A program made the position numbers and the translations under genes. The notes under the pieces are model-generated. The model was given only the letters and a program-made list of their open reading frames with translations, was not told the origin of the DNA and did no database searches. A stretch of 64,000 nt of DNA from Barrientosiimonas humi (GTDB lineage: Bacteria > Actinomycetota > Actinomycetes > Actinomycetales > Dermatophilaceae): assembly GCF_006716095.1 (NCBI RefSeq), contig NZ_VFOK01000001.1:3255375-3319374 (forward strand), read 5' to 3'. Numbering within the stretch: position 1 is the stretch's first letter; each line of letters starts with the position of its first letter. Shown here one piece after another: positions 33,802 to 41,445 of the stretch.

Positions 33802-34692
33802 TCACTTCTCGACGTAGCCCTGGTTGTTCCAGAAGGTGGTCGGGTCCGGGTTGTCCAGCACCGGGTCGTCGACGCTCTTGGAGGCGTTGGTCTGCTTGCC
33901 CGGCCGCATCTCCACGTGGGTGTGGGTGGGGGCGCCGACGTTGGCCTCGGTCGCGATCTGCTGGCCGCGGCTGACGTTCTGCCCCGCCTTCACGGTGGGC
34001 TTGCTGTGCAGGTAGATCACGGTCTTGTCGACCTTCGGCAGGTAGATCGCGAGGGTGTTGATCCGGTCGCCGCCGGCCTTCAGCACGACCCCGTTGGTCA
34101 GCGAGTTCACCCGGGAGCCGTAGCCCTTGACGATGTCGATGCCCTCGTGCCGACCGCTGGTGTTCTGGTAGCCGTCGAAGCCGGCGGTGATCCGGCCGCC
34201 GCCACCGGCGTACAGCGCCTGCGACATGGGCACCTTGTCGCCCGAGGGCGGCGGGTTGGTGGCGGCGCCGATGCGGTGCGAGGCGTTCTCGTTGTAGACC
34301 GCGGTCGGAAGCTTGCCCTTGGTTCCGGGCTTGAGCTCGGCCTTGCGGGTGCCGCCGAAGTTGGAGTTGTAGAACACCGTGACGGTCTTGCCGGAGCGGT
34401 TCCAGTAGCCCCCGGCGTTGTTCTTGATGCACTTGCCGGCGCCGGGCTTGTTCTTGGTGCGGAACTCGTAGCAGCCGGGCTGGCTCGTGCCGTAGTCACC
34501 GACCGACTTCGTGAAGTCCGACCACGAGCCCCCCAGGTCGGAGTTGAAGTTGTAGCAGAACTCGCCGCTCTCGCAGCTGCCGTTGCGCGCGGCGGCGTCG
34601 GCCGAGGGCGACGTGGCGATGGCGCCGAAGCCGCTGGCGGTGAGCGCGAGCGCCCCGAGTGCGGTGGCGGTGCGGGTCTTCATGGTGCGCAT
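33802..34692 (-). CDS. Secreted fusion: peptidase-inhibitor I36-like domain plus M23 (LytM) endopeptidase domain
   Basis: A 296-residue exported protein. After a Sec signal (about 1-34, ending ADA) comes a Cys-containing I36-like domain (about 38-115: CESGEFCYNFNSDLGGS, TVTVFYNSNFGGT). Then an M23 domain (about 165-285) shows HEGIDIV (zinc His-x3-Asp) and THTHVEMRP (His-x-His). M23 enzymes cleave peptidoglycan cross-links; the I36 domain may bind wall or restrain the protease (inference). ATG preceded by AAAGGAA. Divergent from the HTH/NBR1 gene. Confidence 0.85.
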   Translation of the reverse strand: MRTMKTRTATALGALALTASGFGAIATSPSADAAARNGSCESGEFCYNFNSDLGGSWSDFTKSVGDYGTSQPGCYEFRTKNKPGAGKCIKNNAGGYWNRSGKTVTVFYNSNFGGTRKAELKPGTKGKLPTAVYNENASHRIGAATNPPPSGDKVPMSQALYAGGGGRITAGFDGYQNTSGRHEGIDIVKGYGSRVNSLTNGVVLKAGGDRINTLAIYLPKVDKTVIYLHSKPTVKAGQNVSRGQQIATEANVGAPTHTHVEMRPGKQTNASKSVDDPVLDNPDPTTFWNNQGYVEK

Positions 34693-34965
34693 GTGCCGTT
34701 CCTTTCGTGGGTCCTTCGTCCGCTCTGGACGACCACGACGCTGCCCAGCCGGCGACGGCGTACGGCAGTGGTCGGGCGGGCTCTGACGCGATCGGACGAC
34801 GCGTGGTCACGTCGCGCCGGGCCGGTCGGGCGGTGTCGTCAGACCTGTCAGACGCCCGGCATGACGCGGATCTGACATCCGTCGCCTCGCTGTCACCTGC
34901 GCGACGCCTCCGGTTGCCATCCTGGGAGGCCAGTGACCGGACGACTCGGGGAGAGGTTTGTCGTC

Positions 34966-36039
34966 GTGAGCGACGGGACAGGGCGCGCGAGCGAACGCGC
35001 TACGGCCATCGAGGGATTCGTCGACCGGCTGACCAGAGTGCGCGAGGAGGCGGGCAACCCGTCGTTCCGGCGGATGGCCAAGCGGTCGGGCGTGATCTCG
35101 CACGCGACGCTGCACGACGCGGTGCAGGGCGCGCGGCTGCCGTCGTGGACGACGGTGGTCGAGTTCGCCAAGGCGTGCGACGCCGACCCGGAGCGGCTGC
35201 GCGGCCCCTGGGAGCAGGCCGAGCGTGCGGTCAGCGCGAGCGGGGTGCCCGATCCGCGGCCGGTGGAGCCGGCTCCGGTTGACGGCGCGCCGGAGGAGCC
35301 GGCGCCGGACCGGTCAGCGCCGGACGACCGGTCAGCGCCCGACGAGCGGGCGTCGGCGGGGCCGGCCTCGGCTGAGTCGGCCTCGGTGGAGCCGGCGGGC
35401 GTGGGTGAGTCCGGCGATGACGTACGTCGGGGGTCGGGGGCGAACGACGATCCGGCAGCGGCGCGCTCGACCCGGCCGTCCGCGCTGCTGCTCGCCGGAG
35501 CCGCGGCGCTGGGGGCCGTGCTGTCGCTCGGGGCGGTCGCGACCTACGGCGCGCTGGCCGACGACGAGCAGGCCCCGGCCGCCGCGCTGACCCCGTCGAG
35601 CACGCCGCGCGCTGCCGGTGTCGCGGCGTCGGCGTCACCCTCCTGCCCGACGAACTCGGCGACGCACGACCGTGACCTCGCGCCGCGCACCCCGGGAGAC
35701 GGGGCCAGGAAGGGATCGGAGACGCCCACCGACTGCGGCCTCTACGACCGCGGCACCAAGGTCACCAAGACCTGGGAGCTGCGCAACAACGGCAACCAGG
35801 TCTGGGAGGGCCGCGCGATGCGGCGAATCGACCCGCTGCTCGGCCGGTTCGGCTGCACCACGCCGGAGACCGTGCCGATCCCCCGGACCGAGCCGGGCGG
35901 CACGGCGCGGGTCTCGGTGCCGATCACGACGCCGCGCACGAGCGCGACCTGCTACGTGCGCTGGATGATCGTCGACCGCGAAGGCAACTACGCCTTCCCG
36001 GGGCAGCGGCCGATCTTCTTCACCCTGCGGGTGCGCTGA
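34966..36039 (+). CDS. Transmembrane HTH protein with C-terminal NBR1-type Ig domain
   Basis: A 357-residue protein with three parts. The first is an N-terminal XRE-like helix-turn-helix (about 12-80: FVDRLTRVREEAGNPSFRRMAKRSGV, LPSWTTVVEFAKACDADP). A Pro/Ala/Ser/Glu-rich linker follows with a single TM helix (LLLAGAAALGAVLSLGAVATYGAL, about 178-203). The third part is an outside domain (about 250-357: VTKTWELRNNGNQVWEG, EPGGTARVSVPI, CYVRWMIVDREGNYAF) like the NBR1 Ig-like fold. This layout suggests a sensor that reads the cell surface and touches DNA or a partner inside; the function is unknown. GTG 34966 follows GGGGAGAGG. Confidence 0.8.
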   Translation: MSDGTGRASERATAIEGFVDRLTRVREEAGNPSFRRMAKRSGVISHATLHDAVQGARLPSWTTVVEFAKACDADPERLRGPWEQAERAVSASGVPDPRPVEPAPVDGAPEEPAPDRSAPDDRSAPDERASAGPASAESASVEPAGVGESGDDVRRGSGANDDPAAARSTRPSALLLAGAAALGAVLSLGAVATYGALADDEQAPAAALTPSSTPRAAGVAASASPSCPTNSATHDRDLAPRTPGDGARKGSETPTDCGLYDRGTKVTKTWELRNNGNQVWEGRAMRRIDPLLGRFGCTTPETVPIPRTEPGGTARVSVPITTPRTSATCYVRWMIVDREGNYAFPGQRPIFFTLRVR

Positions 36040-36052
36040 CCGGCGTACCCGA

Positions 36053-36075
36053 CGCCGGCGCACCTCGCGCCGGCG
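36053..36075. terminator. Bidirectional hairpin between the NBR1 gene and catC
   Basis: Nine-base arms CGCCGGCGC / GCGCCGGCG around the loop ACCTC. Confidence 0.7.
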
Positions 36076-36082
36076 ACCCCAC

Positions 36083-36364
36083 TCACGCGCGGATGTCGCT
36101 GGGGTGGGTGGCGAGCGGCGTGACGTGGATGTCCATGTAGGGGAACAGCGGCAGCCCCGAGATCAGCTGGTGCAGCTCGTCGCCCGACTCGACGTCGAAG
36201 ACCGAGAAGTTGGCGTACTCCCCGGCGATGCGCCAGATGTGCGGCCACCGCCCGTCGCGCTGCAGCTCCTGGCTGTAGGCCTTCTCCCGGGCGAGCAGGG
36301 CATCCCGCTCGCCCGGGTCGAGGTCTGCCGGAAGACGGACATCCATCCGGACGTGGAACAGCAT
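36083..36364 (-). CDS. catC: Muconolactone delta-isomerase
   Basis: A 93-residue enzyme that converts muconolactone to 3-oxoadipate enol-lactone in the catechol branch. MLFHVRMDVRLPADL, REKAYSQELQRDGRWPHIWRIAGEYANFSVFDV and LISGLPLFPYMDIHVTPL are family hallmarks. Last gene of lysR-catB-catA-catC, 6 bases after catA. Confidence 0.95.
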   Translation of the reverse strand: MLFHVRMDVRLPADLDPGERDALLAREKAYSQELQRDGRWPHIWRIAGEYANFSVFDVESGDELHQLISGLPLFPYMDIHVTPLATHPSDIRA

Positions 36365-36370
36365 CGGCGC

Positions 36371-37228
36371 TCAGGCCGCCTTCGTCTCGGGGTCGAGCAC
36401 GAAGTCGTACGAGATCGTCTGGTGCTCGCCCGCGTCCTGCGGGTCGAGCATCAGCTCGGGCTTGACCGCCGAGGCGATGTCGTCGTCGTTGTGCTCGTCG
36501 CCGGGGAAGTACAGCTGCGCGGTGAGCAGCTCGTGCCCGGGGGCGGAGGCCTTGACGTGGATGTGCGCGGGGCGCCACGCGTGCCAGCCGGCGGCGGCGA
36601 TGAGCTTGCCGCAGGAGCCGTCGGTGGGGATCTGGTAGGGCGCCGGCCGGATCGTGGTGATCTCGAAGTCGCCGTTCTCGTCGGTGGTGAACGAGGCCCG
36701 CAGGTTCCACTCGGGGATGTCCGGCGCGAACTGGGAGTAGAGCCCGTCGTTGTCGGCGTGCCACACCTCGACCTTGGCGCCGGCGAGCGGGGAGCCGTCG
36801 GTGGAGGTGACCTTGCCGGTCCAGACCAGCGGCGTGCCGGTCTCGCCGTCGCGCATCGGGAGGCTGCCGCGGGCGCCCTGGTCGGGCGAGTCGGGCACGT
36901 AGTAGGGGCCCTCGATCGTGCCCTTGTTGCCCTCGCGGTGCTCGGTCGCGACCTCCTCGACGACGTGCTCGATCCACACGTCGAGGAACAGCGGCCACTC
37001 GCCGTCCTCGCCGACGCTGATCAGCCACGACTTGAGCGCGTTGTACTCGTCGTAGGTGACCTTGTGGCGGCGGATGGTGTCGTGCACCGCCCCGACGACC
37101 TCGCGCGCGAGCAGGTCGACCCGCTCGGGGTCGGCGCTCGCGCCGGCCTTCTTGTCGCTGCGGAACCGCTCGGTGGCCGAGGCCCCCGACGAGGCGGCGC
37201 TGGGGGCCTGGGTCTGTTCCTGCGTCAT
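36371..37228 (-). CDS. catA: Catechol 1,2-dioxygenase
   Basis: A 285-residue intradiol dioxygenase that opens catechol to cis,cis-muconate. The Fe(III) ligands are in place: Tyr in GPYYVPDSP, Tyr in APYQIPTDG and two His in WRPAHIHVKA. The N-terminal helical dimer domain (TYDEYNALKSWLISVGEDGE) is normal. ATG 37228 follows GAAGGAG; the in-frame ATG five codons earlier lies inside that site. Confidence 0.96.
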   Translation of the reverse strand: MTQEQTQAPSAASSGASATERFRSDKKAGASADPERVDLLAREVVGAVHDTIRRHKVTYDEYNALKSWLISVGEDGEWPLFLDVWIEHVVEEVATEHREGNKGTIEGPYYVPDSPDQGARGSLPMRDGETGTPLVWTGKVTSTDGSPLAGAKVEVWHADNDGLYSQFAPDIPEWNLRASFTTDENGDFEITTIRPAPYQIPTDGSCGKLIAAAGWHAWRPAHIHVKASAPGHELLTAQLYFPGDEHNDDDIASAVKPELMLDPQDAGEHQTISYDFVLDPETKAA

Positions 37229-37268
37229 GGCGTTCTCCTTCATTCCTGGTGGGTGAGTGGGGTGCGCG

Positions 37269-38372
37269 TCACCGGTCGGACCGGTAGCGCTGGAGCTTGT
37301 CGGGGTCGATCTCGACGCCCAGGCCGGGACCGGGCCGCACGGTCAGCACGCCCTCGCGGATCTGCAGCGGCTCGGTGAGCAGGTCGTCGCTCATGTCGAG
37401 GAAGTTGGACAGCTCGCCGGCGCGTGCGGCGGTGAGCCGGAAGGCCGCGCCGAACGCGACCGTGCAGACCGTGCCGAGCTGGCTGTCGATCTGGTTGCCC
37501 ATGACTGATTCCACCCCCAGCGACTCCGCGAGGTGGTGCACTCGCGCGGATCGGGTGAACCCCGTGCGGGCGGTCTTGATCGACAGGGCGGTGGCCGAGC
37601 CGGCGAGCAGCTCGCGCACGGCGTCGGCCGGCGTCACCGCCGACTCGTCGGCGATGAACGGCACGTCGCACTGCTGCACCAGCCAGTGGCGGCCGAGCAC
37701 GTCGTCGGCGGGGCACAGCTCCTCGGCGAACAGCAGCCCCAGGTCGGCCATCTCGCGCATCGCGCGCGCGGAGTCGGCGGCCGACCAGCCGCGGTTGCCG
37801 TCGACATAGAGCTCGACGTCGTCGCCCAGGTGCTCGCGCAGCGCGCGCACCACGGCGACGTCGAGGCGATAGGGGTTGCGGCCGACCTTCACCTTGAACG
37901 TGCCGATGCCGTACGTCTGTCGCACCCGCTGCGCCTCGGTCACCATCGCCTCGGGCGAGTCGAACCCCAGCATGTGCGACACGCGCATGCGGTCGGTGAA
38001 CCCGCCGAGCAGCTCGGTCACGGGCAGGCCGACGGTGCGGCCCAGCGCGTCCCAGATGGCCATGTCGACGGCCGACTTGGCGGCCGGGTTGCCGACCGTG
38101 CGGGACATCCGCGCGTCGACCTGCTCGCGCTCGACCAGCCGGGTGCCGACGACCTGCGGGGCGAACAGCTCGGTCACCGCGGCCACCACGCTGCGCTGCG
38201 TCTCGCCGTAGGTGAACGGGCGCGGCGGGGCGTCGGCGATCCCGACCACGCCGTCGTCGGTGTGCACCCGCACCAGCACGTGCTCGGCGGTCGACACCTC
38301 GCCGCTCGCGAAGCGCAGCGGCTTGCGGTAGGGGATGGCGTAGGGGATCGCCTCGACGGCGGTGATCTTCAT
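37269..38372 (-). CDS. catB: Muconate cycloisomerase
   Basis: A 367-residue enolase-superfamily enzyme that lactonises cis,cis-muconate. It has the catalytic Lys pair in FKVKVGRN, metal ligands in YVDGNRGW, EELC and ADESAV, and the general-base Lys in ALSIKTARTG. ATG overlaps the lysR stop by 4 bases (ATGA), so regulator and enzyme are co-translated. Confidence 0.94.
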   Translation of the reverse strand: MKITAVEAIPYAIPYRKPLRFASGEVSTAEHVLVRVHTDDGVVGIADAPPRPFTYGETQRSVVAAVTELFAPQVVGTRLVEREQVDARMSRTVGNPAAKSAVDMAIWDALGRTVGLPVTELLGGFTDRMRVSHMLGFDSPEAMVTEAQRVRQTYGIGTFKVKVGRNPYRLDVAVVRALREHLGDDVELYVDGNRGWSAADSARAMREMADLGLLFAEELCPADDVLGRHWLVQQCDVPFIADESAVTPADAVRELLAGSATALSIKTARTGFTRSARVHHLAESLGVESVMGNQIDSQLGTVCTVAFGAAFRLTAARAGELSNFLDMSDDLLTEPLQIREGVLTVRPGPGLGVEIDPDKLQRYRSDR

Positions 38373-39280
38373 CGTGGGGCTCCCGTGGCGGAGGGGCGGT
38401 CGGTGAGGATGCCGGCGGCGTCGAGCACCCCGACGACCTGCTCGACCAGGGCCGAGGCCGGCTCGTGCCAGGCCAGCGCGAGCTCGACGGCGCCGGCGTC
38501 GGTGACGTCGTGGAACGTCACGCCCTCGAGCGGGAGGGCCCGGGCCGACTCGGGCACCAGCCCGATGCCGAGCCCGGCCGCGACCAGCGCGAGCAGCACG
38601 GCGGTTCCGGGGGCCAGGTGGCTGCGCCGCGGCGTGAATCCTGCTGCGCGAGCTGCGCGTTGGATGGCCTCGTTGACCGCGGAGTCCTTGCTGGCGTACA
38701 GCACGAAGCCCTCGGTGCGCAGGTCGGCCATCGCGATCTCCGGCTCGTCGACGAGGCGGTGGTCGCTGGGGAGCGCCAGCACGAGCGGCTCGACGGCGAT
38801 GGCGCGCACGGCGGTGTCGTCGCCGGTGGCCGGCGGGCGCAGCACGGCCAGGTCGAGCCGGCCTTCGCTCAGCCCCTCGCACAGCTGCGGGGTGAGCTGG
38901 TCGGCGTGCACCTCGAGGTCGATGTCGGGCAGGTCGCGCTCGATCGCCCGGGCGATGGCGGGCAGCTGGGAGAACACGGCCGTCCCGGTGAACCCGATGC
39001 GCGCCAGGCCCCGGCGCCCCGCGGAGATGCGTTGCACGCCGGTGGCGCTGGCGTCGACGGCGTCGAGGATGCGGCGGGCCTCCTCCAGGAGGTACTCCCC
39101 GGCCGGGGTCAGCGAGACCTGCCGGGTGGTGCGCGTGAAAAGCGTTGCGCCCAGGTGGGACTCGAGCTGTCGCACGCTCTGGGAGAGGGCGGGCTGGGCC
39201 ATGTGCAGGCGCTCGGCGGCGCGGCCGAAGTGGCAGGTCTCGGCGACGGCCACGAAGTAGCGCAGGTGTCGCAGCTCCAC
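38369..39280 (-). CDS. LysR-family regulator of the ben/cat genes (CatR/BenM-like)
   Basis: A 303-residue LysR protein: N-terminal winged HTH (MELRHLRYFVAVAETCHFGRAAERLHMAQPALSQSVRQLE) and an effector-binding domain with ARIGFTGTAVFSQLPAI and GLGIGLVP. Relatives sense benzoate and/or cis,cis-muconate. Unlike most, it is the first gene of the cat operon and fully coupled to catB. It faces benA across a 213-base gap and probably regulates both directions. Confidence 0.88.
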   Translation of the reverse strand: MELRHLRYFVAVAETCHFGRAAERLHMAQPALSQSVRQLESHLGATLFTRTTRQVSLTPAGEYLLEEARRILDAVDASATGVQRISAGRRGLARIGFTGTAVFSQLPAIARAIERDLPDIDLEVHADQLTPQLCEGLSEGRLDLAVLRPPATGDDTAVRAIAVEPLVLALPSDHRLVDEPEIAMADLRTEGFVLYASKDSAVNEAIQRAARAAGFTPRRSHLAPGTAVLLALVAAGLGIGLVPESARALPLEGVTFHDVTDAGAVELALAWHEPASALVEQVVGVLDAAGILTDRPSATGAPR

Positions 39281-39493
39281 GGCGGCCTCCTTCCCGACGG
39301 GCCCCGAGGGCGGGGCGATCGATTCACGGTAGGTACGGATATTGATTCATCACAAGGACTCATTTGGCGCTGATTGATCGACACAGACGATGGATGGATG
39401 TCCGGGTCAGGACTGGGCAGGTGCCCGGTGCGCCGGTCCGGGCGGCGCTGCGAGCGTGGTCCAGATCACAGGCACGAGGCACCTGGAGGAGCC
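39281..39493. promoter_or_regulatory. Divergent ben/cat control region
   Basis: The gap holds an AT-rich block (39315-39385) with repeated GAT/ATC half-sites: CGATCGATTC, TTGATTCATCA (39351-39361) and TGATTGATCGA (39371-39381). The last two form an imperfect inverted repeat, the kind of site LysR proteins bind near their own promoter. The rest up to benA is GC-rich and without clear signals except the benA ribosome site GGAGGA (39485-39490). Confidence 0.6.
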
Positions 39494-40873
39494 ATGACCC
39501 AGTCGCTGGACCACCTGGAAGAGGTGCTGGCCAACGCCGTCGTCGACGACGCCGAGGCCGGCGTCTACCGCGCTAACCGGCGGATCTTCACCGACGAGGA
39601 GCTCTTCGAGCTGGAGATGAAGCACATCTTCGAGGGCAACTGGCTCTACCTCGCGCACGAGAGCCAGGTGCCGGAACCAGGGGACTACTTCACGACGTAC
39701 ATGGGGCGCCAGCCGGTCGTGATCACCCGCGACAAGAGCGGCGAGCTGCACCTGCTGATCAACGCCTGCGCCCACCGCGGCGCGATGATCTGCCGGCGCA
39801 AGACCGACAACCGCACCACCCTCACCTGCCCGTTCCACGGGTGGACGTTCCGCAACGACGGCACGCTGCTGAAGGTCAAGGACCCCGACGGCGCCGGCTA
39901 CCCCGAGACGTTCGACACCGACGGCTCGCACAACATGACCAAGGTCGCGCGGTTCGACTCCTACCGCGGGTTCCTGTTCGGCAGCCTCAACGAGCACGTG
40001 CTGCCGCTGGAGGAGCACCTGGGCGACACCACGAAGGTCATCGACCTGCTCGTCGACCAGTCGCCCGACGGCCTGGAGGTGCTGCGCGGCTCCTCGACCT
40101 ACACCTACGACGGCAACTGGAAGGTGCAGGCCGAGAACGGCGCCGACGGCTATCACGTGACCGCGACGCACTGGAACTACGCCGCCACCACCTCGCGCCG
40201 CGGCACCGGAGACTCGGCCAACGAGACCAAGACGCTGGACGCCGGCAGCTGGGGCAAGTCCGGCGGCGGCTACTGGTCCTACCCCAACGGCCACCTGTGC
40301 CTGTGGACCTGGGCCGGCAACCCCGAGGACCGCCCGCTGTGGGACCGCCTGGACCGGCTCAAGGAGCTCTACGGCGAGGCCAAGGGCGAGTTCATGGTCA
40401 AGGGCAGCCGCAACCTGTGCCTCTATCCGAACGTGTACCTGATGGACCAGTTCTCCACGCAGATCCGCCACTTCCGGCCGATCTCGCCGGAGCAGACCGA
40501 GGTCACGATCTACTGCATCGCACCCAAGGGCGAGAGCGCCGAGTCGCGCGCCTGGCGCATCCGGCAGTACGAGGACTTCTTCAACGCCTCGGGCATGGCC
40601 ACGCCGGACGACCTGGAGGAGTTCCGCTCCTGCCAGCTGACCTTCCAGGCCTCGGCCGCCCCCTGGAACGACATGAGCCGGGGCGCCGTGCACTGGCTGT
40701 CCGGCCCCGACGAGGTGGCCACCAAGCTCGGCATGACCGGTGTGGTCTCGGCCGGGCTGAAGAACGAGGACGAGGGGCTCTACCCCGTGCAGCACGGCTA
40801 CTGGCTGACGGTGATGCGCGAGGCGCTGGAGTCCGAGCGGCAGCACGAGGCGAGCGAAGGAGCGGCGTCATGA
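39494..40873 (+). CDS. benA: Benzoate 1,2-dioxygenase large (alpha) subunit
   Basis: A 459-residue Rieske oxygenase subunit. The Rieske [2Fe-2S] ligands are Cys92/His94 (CAHRG) and Cys112/His115 (CPFHGW). The mononuclear iron site has His221 and His226 in [11 protein letters not shown]. With BenB and electrons from the BenC part of the fusion it makes the cis-1,2-diol of benzoate. ATG follows GGAGGAGCC. Its stop overlaps benB by 4 bases. Confidence 0.96.
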   Translation: MTQSLDHLEEVLANAVVDDAEAGVYRANRRIFTDEELFELEMKHIFEGNWLYLAHESQVPEPGDYFTTYMGRQPVVITRDKSGELHLLINACAHRGAMICRRKTDNRTTLTCPFHGWTFRNDGTLLKVKDPDGAGYPETFDTDGSHNMTKVARFDSYRGFLFGSLNEHVLPLEEHLGDTTKVIDLLVDQSPDGLEVLRGSSTYTYDGNWKVQAENGADGYHVTATHWNYAATTSRRGTGDSANETKTLDAGSWGKSGGGYWSYPNGHLCLWTWAGNPEDRPLWDRLDRLKELYGEAKGEFMVKGSRNLCLYPNVYLMDQFSTQIRHFRPISPEQTEVTIYCIAPKGESAESRAWRIRQYEDFFNASGMATPDDLEEFRSCQLTFQASAAPWNDMSRGAVHWLSGPDEVATKLGMTGVVSAGLKNEDEGLYPVQHGYWLTVMREALESERQHEASEGAAS

Positions 40874-41427
40874 CCACCACCGACCCGACCACGGACGTAC
40901 GTCAGGAGCCGGCTGCGAGCGACGGCGCACCGCGAAAAGCCATCTCGCAGAACGACATCGAGCAGTTCCTCTATCGCGAGGCGCGCTACCTCGACGACCG
41001 CGAGTTCGAGAAGTGGCTCGAGTGCTACGCCGACGACTGCGAGTACTGGATGCCGGCGTGGGCCGACGACGACCGGCTCACCGACGACCCGCAGCAGGAG
41101 ATCTCGCTGATCTACTACCCCAACAAGGGCGGGCTCGAGGACCGGATCTTCCGCATCCGCACCGAGCGGTCGAGCGCGACGTCGATCCCCGAGCCGCGCA
41201 CCAACCACAACGTGAGCAACGTCGAGGTGATCGAGCGGCGCGGCGACGTGCTGGACGTGCGCTTCAACTGGCACACGATGTACTTCCGCTACAAGACCGT
41301 CGACCCCTACTACGGGACGACGTTCTGCACGATCGACTTCTCCGGGGAGTCGCCGCTGATCCGTCGCAAGACCGTGGTGCTGAAGAACGACTACATCCAC
41401 CACGTCGTCGACGTCTACCACTTCTGA
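40870..41427 (+). CDS. benB: Benzoate 1,2-dioxygenase small (beta) subunit
   Basis: A 185-residue ring-hydroxylating dioxygenase beta subunit (cystatin-like fold): [36 protein letters not shown] and [20 protein letters not shown] are typical. It has a structural role with BenA. An N-terminal extension of about 25 residues precedes the conserved part. It carries one GACGTACGTC decamer (40894-40903). Confidence 0.95.
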   Translation: MTTTDPTTDVRQEPAASDGAPRKAISQNDIEQFLYREARYLDDREFEKWLECYADDCEYWMPAWADDDRLTDDPQQEISLIYYPNKGGLEDRIFRIRTERSSATSIPEPRTNHNVSNVEVIERRGDVLDVRFNWHTMYFRYKTVDPYYGTTFCTIDFSGESPLIRRKTVVLKNDYIHHVVDVYHF

Positions 41428-41445
41428 TCGGGCCGGTGACCAGCC

